Below, one piece after another: positions 34,333 to 44,955 of a stretch of DNA of 64,000 nt. The notes below the pieces were generated by a model that saw only the letters and a list, made by a program, of their open reading frames with translations, was not told the DNA's origin and searched no databases. This DNA comes from Anastrepha obliqua. Taxonomy: Eukaryota; Arthropoda; Insecta; Diptera; Tephritidae. Position 1 is the first letter of the stretch. Every line of letters starts with the position of its first letter. The DNA is taken from assembly GCF_027943255.1 (NCBI RefSeq), contig NC_072893.1:62032001-62096000 (forward strand), given 5' to 3'. The translations under genes and the position numbers were made by a program.

Positions 34333-34791
34333 CTGCAAATAAAGAATAAAAATATTTGTTTAATAAAGTGTGAGATGTACGGTAAAAACAAAAAAAGAAT
34401 ACAAATAAGTAAATATACTAAGATGAAGTTTCAAAAATTCAAGTAATTTTTTTTGGTATATAAATGAGGTTGTAAATGGATATTATAACATTATAACTGC
34501 TATTAGATGGTTCAAATGGTTATCTTGCGATAAGTGTAATCAGTTTTAAGGTTATTCATACAAGAATAAAAATAAAAAAAATAGGAATTTCAACGTTTTA
34601 AAGTTAGTGCCAAAAATCGGTGTTTGTATTAAAAAAAAGTGGATATGTTCGCATTTGTTTTATTATTGCATTATTAATTTTTATAACATATTCGAATAAA
34701 AATATTATACGAACAAAACGTGTTAAGTTACTCAAATATCGGTATGGAATACTTCCCGGTCATGCTATTGATTCCTTTCCCAAAAAAGATA
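34333..34791. other. Upstream intron of dpr, AT-rich
   Basis: I recognise nothing. An open frame at 34620-34877 runs into the transposon end at 34794 and is not supported. Confidence 0.4.
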
Positions 34792-34793
34792 TA

Positions 34794-35725
34794 AAGGGTG
34801 ATTTTTTAAGAGCTATAGGAAAGTTTTTCAAAAAAACACACGTAAAATTCAGAAAAATTCATGAAATTTTTATTTAAATCGATAGTACAGTCCATATAAT
34901 TTAATGTTTGAAGATTATTTCATGCAAATGTTGACCGCGACTGCGCTTCAAATGATCCATCCGCTTAGTCCAATTTTGGCATACTCTTTCCAATGTTTCG
35001 GCCGGTATCTCACATATAAATGTTTCAATGTTGTCTTCCAATACGTTAATTGAAGCAGACTTGTGTGAATAGACAAGAGCTTTAACATAGCCCCACAAAA
35101 AATAATCTAAAGGCGTTATATCGCACGATCTGGGTGGCCAATTGAAAGGTCCCGAACGTGAAATAAAATGTTCACCGAACTCGCCTCTCAACAAGTCCAT
35201 TTTTACGCGTGCTGTGTGGCATGTGGCACCGTCTTGCTGAAACCACATGTCATGCAAGTCAAGCTCTTGCACTTTGGGCAAAAAAAGGTTGGATATCATT
35301 TCACGGTAGCGCTCACCATTCACAGTTACGTTACTATTCGCAGCATCTTTGAAGAAGTACGGTCCAATGATGCCTCCAGCCCATAAACCGCACCAAACTG
35401 TGACCTTTTCAGGATACATTGGTAGCTCTTGCAATTCTTCTGGCTGATCTTCACTCCAAAATCGAAAATTCAGCTTATTTATGTACCCATTGACCCAAAA
35501 ATGAGCTTCGTCGCTGAACACAATTTTTCGACTTTAAACTTTCTTAACATAACACGCATTTTAATAATAAAATTAAATGATTTGCAAGCGTTGTTCGTTT
35601 GTAAGACGATTCATAGTTAAATTATAGACCAAACTGAAGATATTTGACGGTGAAACAGAACACGAAACATGCGTCAGCTGTTTAAACCAACTTTTTAAAA
35701 AGATAATAGCAAAAAAATTACCCTT
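34794..35725 (-). mobile_element. DD41D mariner-like element, internally deleted
   Basis: The ends AAGGGTGATTTTTTAAGAGC (34794) and, reading inward from 35725 on the minus strand, AAGGGTAATTTTTTTGC form an inverted repeat. TA precedes the left end; the right end is followed by TG rather than TA, a single-base change. At 932 bp it is about two thirds of a full element. Confidence 0.75.
34901..35614 (-). pseudogene. DD41D (rosa-type) transposase lacking its middle
   Basis: The minus strand starts at ATG 35614: MNRLTNEQRLQII, the first part of the DNA-binding domain, with stops soon after. It is fused near 35530 to the catalytic core, which is open from 35521 to 34901. The core shows the first Asp in MFSDEAHFWVNGY, then VTVWCGLWAGGIIGPYFF, the second Asp in WFQQDGATCHTARV and the third in CDITPLDYFLWGYVK. 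Forty-one residues separate the second and third Asp, the DD41D spacing known from the rosa mariner family of Ceratitis. The C-terminus ends RSRGQHLHEIIFKH. The core looks intact; loss of the DNA-binding and linker region and the early stops inactivate it. Confidence 0.85.
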
Positions 35726-35750
35726 TGTAATAAAAAAAAAATAATAATTG

Positions 35751-35799
35751 GAGCGTACACTTCTGTTGAGTATTTGGCCGAGCTTCTCCTTCTATTAGT
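35751..35799 (-). mobile_element. SINE tail fragment
   Basis: The complement of GCGTACACTTCTGTTGAGTA and the following TTGGCCGAGCTTCTCCTTCT matches the 3' part of the SINE family. The rest is cut off where the LINE tail begins. Confidence 0.7.
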
Positions 35800-36730
35800 A
35801 GATTAGATTAGATTAGATTTGTGGGGCTTTGAACAAGTCCAAGTACTTAGCCAGGATACCATTGTACTACAACCGAATAAATTTCAGTAGAAAGAATAGA
35901 GAAATAGGAAAGAGAAAATGTGGGTGGTAAGACGGAAAAATTAGTTTCAGGTCACTCTTCCACAAATCTCTTGGATTCATTGATGAATCTTAAGAGATCC
36001 GTAACAGGACGAGTATGAACTTTATCCATACTCAGTATATCACAACCCAATATCCTAAGTCTGATTCTGGAAAACGCGGTACAGCTACAGAGAAAATGTT
36101 CTGCAGTGTCGTCATGCTCAACACAGGATAGGCATATCGGGCTATCTACGACCCCCATGGCAGCCATATGCTGCCCACAGGCGTTGTGACCTGTGATAAC
36201 ACCCACCCGTACCCTCAGGTCCTTCCTGCCGAGTTTTAGGAGAAAGGTCGCTATTTTCCTGTTTGGTTCTTTAAAAAAGCACTTGGCTACTCTGCATGAG
36301 TTCAACCCAGACCAACGTCCTCTATGGGCTGATCTCATGAAGTCGTCAATCCATAGTTTAATCGATGCAGAATTGACTTCTAGAAAGGGTTCAGGGCCTA
36401 GCGACATACTTGCAGTGCTTCATTAGCCAGTTCTTCAGCTAATTCCTTCCCTGTAATACCACATTGCCCCGGCACCCAAATAGGATTAACTTTGTTGTGT
36501 TTCGCAACACTGTTCAGTTTTGTCTTACATTAACCGACAATCTAGGAAGATCGTAGGTTAGCAAGTGCTTTCGGTGCAGCTTGACCGTCACTACAAATTC
36601 CAAAACTGCTACCCCGCCACTTTTTCTCAATTAGCCAGGCATAGACTTCCGTAAGGAATACCGTGGCCATCTGTCCTGTGGCATAGGAGTACTTAGTGTC
36701 TTCATCTAACAGCTGCTATTACTTAAATAG
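35797..36730 (-). pseudogene. R1-like LINE 3' end: RNase H and C-terminal region with (AATCT)n tail
   Basis: On the minus strand the end of an RNase H domain (WVPGQCGITGKELAEELANE, about 36478-36420) is followed, after a frameshift, by the open frame 36407-35952. That frame contains MSLGPEPFLEVNS, GRKDLRVRVGVITGHNACGQ and the Cys/His block CLSCVEHDDTAEHFLCSC, then LRFINESKRFVEE and stop. About 130 bp of 3' untranslated region end in four to five AATCT repeats (35797-35820). 5'-truncated, as is usual for LINEs. Confidence 0.78.
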
Positions 36731-36959
36731 GAATTCAGCCACTTCAGAAATAGAAAGTGGAATCCAAACATGTCTAGCTTGCGCAATATAATGTAGTTAG
36801 GTACTTTGAAAAATCAGTGTTAATATGTACAATCCACTTGCAACTTTGATAAAAATGTGCCAATGCAGTATTCGCTAAAGATAAAGCACCCTTCCACATT
36901 ATCCATGTGCATTTGTTCTAGAACGAAATGAATACTACTATGGAAACGTGTTTTAACCG

Positions 36960-37150
36960 CCGAGATGAAGTAGTTGAAACAACAGAGTCAGCCTTGAAAG
37001 CGAAAATGAAGTTCAAGAAATCAAGAAATTCAGGAAAGTATCAAACGCTGGCATAAGTGCATTGCAGTTGATCGCGAATGCTTTGAAGCGGCAATATCAC
37101 CTTTGAGGAATACTTTTGTATATAGAATTTTTTGAAAATATTCAGCAACT
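36960..37150 (+). pseudogene. Mariner transposase C-terminal fragment
   Basis: The plus strand reads SIKRWHKCIAVDRECFEAA near 37038-37095, the KRWHKCIAVDGxYFE block at the end of many DD34D mariners. It parallels 2215-2275. The preceding 80 bp are decayed coding sequence. Confidence 0.65.
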
Positions 37151-39265
37151 ATTTTGATCAAGTTGGTATGCCATAGTTTTTAGCTTTTTGGACTAAGGAG
37201 GTCTGTGCTGGGGTCACATTATTATTTTAATATTATTTCTCATATAGAGAATTACCAATCGAAATGCTTTATATTTCCATCTTCAATACTCTTTATCAGT
37301 GTCTTTGTTTAATCCGCTTAGTAATTAATTTAGCGCTTAGTTAACAAGAGATAACACTGAGAAAATAAGCATTCTCAAGATGAAATGATTTTTTGTTATT
37401 CTTGCTTTTTTTTTTGTCCTTTTGTTTTGTATAAACAGCCATTCAACCATCGTCTTGTATTTCCTAGAAGTTTATCAAAAGCTTAGCCCCCCAGAGGCAT
37501 AACATGATAAAATACTTAATTTTGCAGTGTAATACGCGCACACGAAAGAGCACACGCACATGAAACGCAAAAAGGAAACTGCTAAATAAAAGCGAAAAAA
37601 ACCAACCAAATAAAACAAAAAATGGACCACACACAAAAATTTATCCGGAAAATCCTTTCTTGTTTTGAAATTAAAGGATTTCTTGCACTCCTTGTGTTCA
37701 TCTGCAGCTGCCAACTCCCCTCGCCAAGATTTGCTGTCTCATTTCCCTGCTTTTCCTTGTTTTATTCCACTCCATTCATTTTCCACTACTCACGTACGTC
37801 TGATTGCTTTTATTTTTTCTCATATCTATCGCATTTCCATTTTTCGGTATTCTTTTGTGTGGATTTTTGCTCCGTCAGTCCCTACTATACGAATATCTGT
37901 TCAGAGCGGGTGCGCTGCGTTGGCGGTATTTATGGTTCCAGATGGTTTACTATTGGCTGGGGTTATGATCTCAGCGGAAATTATGACCTTTTGCTTTTAA
38001 TTTGCTGCGTTAATATGCGGTACTCATACAATTTCCATTTTTACACATGCACATTTACATAACTATAAATGTGCAAAGGTTTGGGTTAAGTTGGGGTCGA
38101 TGACTACTGTGTATATAAATATTTAAGCTCTGCTGTGGATGGGGTCGCGGTTCTGGGCATTGCAAATATGCTGAGGGAATAGTGAATTTTCTTTTACTAT
38201 TTTTGTACATAAATATGGAGTATTTACATTTACTGGAAATATGAAATAATACAAGTATTTGTGTATATACGTAGCTCTTAGGTATAAATATGGGATTTAG
38301 CAAAATTTATGACAAGGCAAATATGAGGTGACGGTTGATTGCATGGTTGCTTGCAGCAAACAAAAATGCCTTTCAAAAATACATATGAATAAAACTATAA
38401 ATGAAAGAAATTCATGAAGGGTTGAATATTTTTATAAATGGTTCTTGTATGCGCCTTTTAGTTTTTATTTTCTCTTTTGTTGCTATTTGGTTTCTGGTTT
38501 ATCCGATAGGCCGCTGGGATATACTTAGGTAGAAGTAATGCAGTTTTTTTTTTTTTTGCAGTTAATGCTGCTTATGCAAAATAACGAAGGATTACTTTCT
38601 CAAAAGCGTATAATTATGCCATCATCAGAAATACGGACTTCTTTAGCTGAATGAATGATTAACAGGTACTGCTTGATAGTGTCAGGGTAGGCGCAGGCGT
38701 ATGAGTGATATGGCTTACACATTTATGGCCATACAACGTGGCGCAATTTTGTTTTTGAATATTTATTTTACTAGATAAAACAAAAATCACAGTAACTTAG
38801 AACTAAAGAGATTGAAATTTTTATTTCTACCTTTATGCGCATCATTGCTGGTCTATTCCTATTTAACAGCTATTTAATTCACAAGTGGCAAATATCATTG
38901 ACGAACGACGCCATTTGCAAAAATTATAAATCTTCTATTGGGGTGACTTATTTTGCGTCACCTTGTATTTTGCTTCGATTCTGACTAGTCTAAGCAATTG
39001 AAAGGCAAGGCTTAAAATGAAGAAGGTTCATAATCTCCTGGAGTAAACCAGAGTTCCGCAATTCTGCAAAACACCCATAAGATTATGATATTTGCATTAG
39101 ACAAAACGTAACGCATACTGTTCGTTAGTTAAATAACTAAGCCGTGTATAACTAGTTGCAAAGTTAATAATAAATACAACAAAAAACTCAAGTATGCAGA
39201 GTAAGGTGCTCCAGCAAAAAAAAGTTCCAGACGATACGTAATTTTAAACACGTTTTTGGTTTCTG
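37151..39265. other. Stretch without recognised genes
   Basis: Two overlapping plus-strand frames (37622-38062 and 37665-38000) are long by chance in T- and C-rich sequence; their translations are Phe/Ser-rich with no domain. Intronic or intergenic host DNA is most likely. Confidence 0.4.
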
Positions 39266-40017
39266 TTAAGGGGTTACATATGTCCAGAATTTTCAAAAAA
39301 TCCATTTTATTTACAGATTATTATTCCTTATAGTTTTAGGCGTATTTACGTGGAAGTCAATTGTAAAAATTCTCCATAGATTCAAAGTTATGGTACAAAA
39401 TTTAACTGCCCGACGAGAGTTTGATACGCGAGTTTGCCTCGAGCGAAATGCACTTGAAAGTTTAAACTCATTCTTCTCCAAACTGCTTTTTTCTGCACCG
39501 TCTGCATGATATCTCATAGAGTTATTCATATTTTTCGTTGCCTTATTTTTTAATATTCGAAAGTGTTTTCTCTATAGTCCTTCGAGTCGGATTTTTGATA
39601 TTTTTATTAAAAAATTTTATAAACATAATTTAAGTGTGACATTTATGACATAAGACGTATACTTTTTTTTAAAATGCCGTGAATTGCCAATTTTTTCAAA
39701 ATTCAAAAATCCGGCTCGACAACTATAACAACAACATTATTTTTGAAGAATTTTCTTACTTTTTACAAATTCATCAACATTTCCAGGAGAAATGTTGCAG
39801 ACCGTGAGCAATTTTTTTCCATTGTATTGTACTTTGGGTTACGTGACTTTTATATACCTACTAATTTAAAAAAAAAATGAAATAAGTTTAAGTTAAAGCT
39901 TAAGTACTAATAAACAATGTAAACAAAATTTTTATATTTATTTCTATTGGTATCCCTTCAAAAAAATTTTTTCTTGTAGCGCATTTTTGGCGCTGCTGGA
40001 CGTATGTAGCCCGTTAA
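39266..40017. mobile_element. TTAA-flanked fold-back MITE (piggyBac-like), 752 bp with TTAA
   Basis: TTAA at 39266-39269 and 40014-40017 bracket inverted repeats GGGGTTACATATGTCCAG (left) and, on the minus strand from the right, CGGGCTACATACGTCCAG. Further internal arms are complementary: CGAGTCGGATTTTTGA near 39585 and TCAAAAATCCGGCTCG near 39703. There is no transposase frame. TTAA duplication is the piggyBac signature, so a piggyBac-type transposase probably mobilised it. Confidence 0.72.
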
Positions 40018-40189
40018 CGTGCGGTTAACCCTTTGAGCGGGGTGTAGGACAAAATATTAGGCACATATTTTAATTTTGATTGTTTAACAGATATATTATG
40101 TTTGTACATTAGAGTGCACTATTTTCCATACAAAAAAAGGATACCATTTTTCTACCGAAAATATGAAATTTATAATATTCTAAGACTTC

Positions 40190-41450
40190 TCCTGCCAAAA
40201 TTTCGAAAAAATATTAAAATTTACGTGAGCTGGAATGATTTGCAAATACCTTAAATCGCACGTCAAGGATGGGGTATCTGCTATTTCTATGCTCACAAAA
40301 GAAGTTAAAGAACTGCGACGCATTGCATGCTCTTGCAAGTGTGCTAATAAAAATGGGAAAAGTGCATCAAAACAAACAATTGTGTCTCCTAAGTCTGCCA
40401 TTAATTTGCCATCTGCCGCTTCTCCGGTCTCTCTTCCAATAAATTCGCTCCCAGCTGTCGAAGAGAGAAAGAAATCTAATCATCTCTTACAAACAGCTCA
40501 GCCAATCGAGCAATTCAGTTCCAACAAAGTGTCGTGTGCAGCAACGGTGGTGGATTCTGCTGCGGCTGTGACTGTATTCTACGCTGACGTAGCTAAATTA
40601 ATTTCACATGCCGAACAAAATGCCTCTGCAGCAGATGCCCGGGCTTCTGCTTCTAACTCTGCGTCTGCTCATGCTATCGGTACTTCGAATAAACTAAAAG
40701 TGCAAGCGCTTACTCGTAAAATCGTTGTAGGGTCGAGCTCAAATGATGAGTTAAATGTTGCGCATAGAATGAAATGGTTACACTTATCTTCATTTAAGCC
40801 ATCTGTAACAACCAATAATATTATCGCCTATGTATCTAAGCATTCATCTATTAATTTGGAAAGGATATCCTGCTATAGCCTTGATTCGCTAAAGCGAGTG
40901 AACTTTAAACTAGGGGTCTCCTCAAATCAGTATGACAGCTTCCTAAACTCGGATCTCTTGCAGCTGGCGTAAAAGTACGCCCCTTCAAGCTTTTTCAAGA
41001 GCGAGTAAACAAAGAAGTGACTACTTGGGAACTGTACCTTACGTTCTGTCGCCTGCCAATGATTTGTTAACAAACTATTCGCTGTACTATCAAAATGTGC
41101 GTGCAATGCGCACTACATCAACGCAGTTTTACGTAATGCATCTTTACACGATTATGACATTATTGCCATAACTGAGACGTGGCTGAATGACAACTTCTGC
41201 TCAGCCAAATATTTTGATAGTTACTATCACGTATACCGAAATGACCGCTGCTCTCCGGAAGCTACTGGTCTTCAAAAAGGTGGTGGATTGCTACTTGCGA
41301 TTCGAGCGGACTTATGCAGTAAAGGTGTAGAATTGGATATTTTTGGTGACACAATTGACCAAATCGGCGTCAGTGTAAAATTTCTTAATAATAATCAATT
41401 ATATTTATGTTGTCTTATATGCCTGATTATAATGACATAGTTACTTATCC
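40190..41450 (+). pseudogene. Non-LTR retrotransposon 5' part: ORF1 and endonuclease start
   Basis: The frame 40235-40972 (245 residues) begins in mid-protein with a Cys-containing segment (LRRIACSCKCANKNGKS). After a Ser/Ala-rich linker it ends with MKWLHLSSFKPSVTTNNIIA and SLDSLKRVNFKLGVS, the conserved C-terminal fold of ORF1 in insect LINEs. The stop at 40970 is overcome by a one-base shift, giving GVKVRPFKLFQERVNKE. From 41090 the ORF2 endonuclease starts: LYYQNVRAMRT, then DYDIIAITETWLND with the catalytic Glu, and GGGLLLAIRADL. The element breaks off near 41450. ORF1 binds the element RNA; the endonuclease nicks the target. Confidence 0.75.
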
Positions 41451-41454
41451 TTTT

Positions 41455-41760
41455 TCTAAATGTGATTATTTCTTTTCATATGGATTGTATTTTGAGTTGC
41501 TCTATGCCTTTCATGATCACTAGTTCCTCAAACTAAAATATTATGTAGTGATCTGCTACAGAAAAGGAAGGCTTTAGATCGGCTTTGCACAAATATATTA
41601 CCTCAATTTCACAAACAACTTTTAGTCATCATTTTTATGCCATGGTTCTCTTAGAAGCGCGGCAGCTAAATCTTGTTGTTTAGAGACATTTTAGGCTGTA
41701 CTGCTTATTCAGCAGCAAAAGAAAAATAGCACACAATTTAAAAAAAAATTACAAGTGGCC
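41455..41760. other. Non-coding DNA between LINE and piggyBac
   Basis: AT-rich sequence; no feature seen. Confidence 0.4.
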
Positions 41761-41935
41761 TTAACCCATCTTCGGCCGCTACAAGAATTCGACATAATTT
41801 TTCCATTTCCTTTTTAGTCAGTGCTTATAGGACCATAATCAAGAAAAATTAAAACAAAAAAAAAATTCTGACCATCGGTGTTTTAGATATGGACTGGTCG
41901 AAAAATCGACCGCTGGCCAAAAACCGTGAAATATA

Positions 41936-43500
41936 TTAAAAAAAAATACAACATTTATGAAAAAATTTAGCACAGGAAGTCAATTTATAATCATTAAAAC
42001 ATTTAGTAAGTAAATGAATATTGCACTTTTTGCAAGTAAAAATAGTATGTTTCTTGCAAAATTTACACCGCCGAAATTTGTTTTCAATGCTTCTCATGAC
42101 GGCGTGTACCCTTTCATTGATCCGAGGAAGCTTCGATGGACCTTCACCTCCATGTTCGTTTTCATACTCGTCCTCGTCCTTGCCGTAATTCAATAATTCT
42201 GTTGTGACTTTGGAACGAAAATCATTTTGTGACAGCGGTTTTATCTTTTCAATTTTTGCCATCATACAATGAAGCTTCCATGCATTGACCATTGCGTTAC
42301 CAAGAGCATTTGTCCATATTGGCCACCACCATTCTTTTCGTCTCATACATATTCTATAATTTGCCACCGAATTATCATGGAGATCCACACCACCCATGCC
42401 ATGATTATACTCTTGAATAACTTTTGGCTGCGGGATAGTGATAGTTTGTTTTTTCTTCCGACAATATCTTTTAGTGCTAATAATTGGATTCACTGCGGAG
42501 TTATTAGTTATAATATTGACTATAGCATTATCATTCCACGGAACAGTCAATATTTCTTGCTGATGGTCAAGTAGTTGGTCAAATGTTCCTCGTATTTCTT
42601 TTTTTAAATTTCTCAAAGGAGAATCGCCCATTCTATTTTCGCGAATAGTACCAGTTGCAAAAAATCGACGTACGTTCAGAAGGCACATTAGATGGTATGA
42701 AGAGAAAAAATTATCAAAGAATATGATGTGGCACTCAGGGTCAGATACGTTGGCAAGCAAGTCTAAGACTGTTTGTGCGCTTAGACCTATAGTTTTATCG
42801 TGAGGGGTTGCTGCTCCCCCGTAGAATGAACTAGGAAATAAGTACCCACTTTCAGAGCATAAGCACCATGTTTTAAACCCAAACCGGATTGGCTTTCCCT
42901 TGATAAACATTTTGCAGGAGTGGCGTCCAAAGTATGGAATCATCTGTTCGCCTATAGAGAGATTATGGCTAAAGACTCCAAACTGTATACACTTTTTGTT
43001 GAGCGCGTCAGGAATAGGACGAACCTTCTCAAAACGGTCTGCTGCGTTTAAATTCGTGTTGTCAGCGAGATGGAAAAACTACTTAATTTTTTTAAACCAA
43101 TTACGACTCATAGCCTGCTTCACAATTGGAACTCCCATGTCCGGTCGAACAGACCAGTAGTGGTCAATGTGTGGCAAAGTATGGTACCCCGATAGGTACA
43201 ATATTCCAATAAACATAAGCATTGTGTTGGTTTGCATACTCATTTGTGAAAGTGATAATATAATATTTGTGATAATATTATAATCAAAAACAATGTAAAG
43301 AGATCATAGGGGGATTTTGAGCCTACAAAATGGTGCCCTTATATATACGTATACAAAAAGGATTGATTGCTTACCAATTTCAGAAAACTTTTCTTCCAAT
43401 TTGATTGCTTCCACATTTATTGGGGTCCTTGTGTATTGAAAATCTCTGGGTTTACGCCATATGGGACGGGCAAAATCAGATTTACTTTTAAGCCTACCAC
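41936..43500 (-). pseudogene. piggyBac-type transposase, inactive
   Basis: Reading leftward from about 43490, the protein contains SDFARPIWRKPRDFQYTR and EEKFSEIG, where a possible donor GTAAGC may mark an intron. From 43236 come MSMQTNTMLMFIGILYLSGY and HTLPHIDHYWS, up to an in-frame TAG at about 43080. The frame then stays open to 41936. The first catalytic Asp is replaced by Gly (SIGEQMIPYFG instead of SIDE, about 42950). The second (IIFFDNFFSSY) and third (GMGGVDLHD) are present. The C-terminal Cys/His domain (CKFCKKHTIFTCKKCNIHLL) is intact. Premature stop plus loss of the first Asp make it non-functional. Confidence 0.85.
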
Positions 43501-44538
43501 GTTGGAAGTTGATGGATTTTCAGTTCCAATTAGAAAATACCTGCAATATAGGACAGGTTCGATTTTGCAGGTAAGGTACTAGTGCTGAACTAGAATTTTG
43601 GTTCACTAGTAGTGATTTTCCCTGCAGGGGTAGTACCTTTCCTATACCACAAAGATACTCACTTTCATCTCTTTCAATAAGAAAAAAAATATTGCTAGAT
43701 TTTGTTCTATCCTACATGACAGTTCCTGGCCAGTGGTCGATTTCTCGACCACTAAAGTTTACGTCCATGAAACAGTAAAAATTACACTGTGGAACAAATT
43801 CAGGTTAGCAAAAGTTAGGTCCATTCTGAGAGTGGCGGGTGAAAATAGAGGCGAAATTAGAAGACCCGTATCGCGGCGTTTGTTTATGTTAGTTCGAATT
43901 TTTTTTTAATCGGCCTTCGAAGTTTGCAGTCAAATGCCGATTTTCAGTATATTGTTTATATGGTTTTTTGGCTATAACTCGTCGACTAATTGATATTTTT
44001 TCAATCTGTAAAAGCCAAATTATTGCTAGAGACCTGTGCAATAATTACAATTTTTGAAAAAATTGATTTCGAAAATTTTTATGGTACTTATGAGGCAAAA
44101 TGTTGGAAAAATTATTTTTTTTTCATGTTTTTTGAAAATATTTTCAACAAAACTAAGTCTTTTTTACATTTTGTGTGGTCTATAATATGCTTCTCAGTTT
44201 CTTAAATAAATGTAATTTGAAAAGAAAATTACGGGATTAAATACTTTGGCAGCTACTTTGACGAAAGTCACAAAATGTTCGAAAAATTAACGTTTTCCTT
44301 ATTATTTCTTAATATCTGGCAAGCAACTCATTTTTTTCGCTTTTTTTCTTATCTAAAATATAGTTTTCAATCCATGACATAAATATCATGGAAAAAAATA
44401 TAGTATCAGTCGAAAATTTGTGCGATATACACACATTCATTACATAAAACTAATGTAAAAAAACCCAAAATTCCTAGTAAACACATAGTAATTAAAAATT
44501 CCCGAAACCATTAAATAAATATCGATTTCGGTAGAAGT

Positions 44539-44712
44539 AGTTAAAAAGGGATGTTTCAAGAATTAGGAACATTCCAAAAACAATTAAAGAAAAGGAAATG
44601 CTAAGTATGGATTAAAAAAGGGATTTTCCGAGAAGAATGCATGTTCCAAAAATAATTAAGGAAAAGGAAATTCCCAGAATACAATTAAGAAAGAGAATTT
44701 CCAGGAACAATC
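44539..44712 (+). repeat. About 71 bp tandem repeat, two and a half degenerate units
   Basis: The units begin AAAAAGGGAT and contain ATGTTCCAAAAATAATTAAG followed by GAAAAGGAAAT with variations. They lie between the left inverted repeat and the gene. Such subterminal repeats often bind transposase, but here that is only a guess. Confidence 0.6.
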
Positions 44713-44955
44713 AATAGCTATTAAAATAATATTTGTAAACATTTGTGTTGCATGCGAACTAATTTTAAAAATAAAGATTCAGTTAAGACTCGAAACTCAG
44801 CCGAAGCTGATGTCTTTTAATTTTCGCTCGGTCGTGATAAAATTTGCTATTCATTCTTTTGGAACCTATTTCATTTATTGAGTGATTTAAGTTAAGTGTA
44901 TCAGTTTCATAAAATTAACAAAAAAAAACATTCTATAATATATATTGTATTAAAA

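Noticed and set aside
37622..38062. 146-codon open frame
   Set aside because: Low-complexity Phe/Ser/Cys-rich translation, overlapping another frame of similar quality; no domain, no splice context.
43990..44205. 71-codon open frame, identical to one at 46905-47120 on the other strand
   Set aside because: Both lie in the inverted-repeat arms of the CACTG element; identical translation only reflects arm identity.
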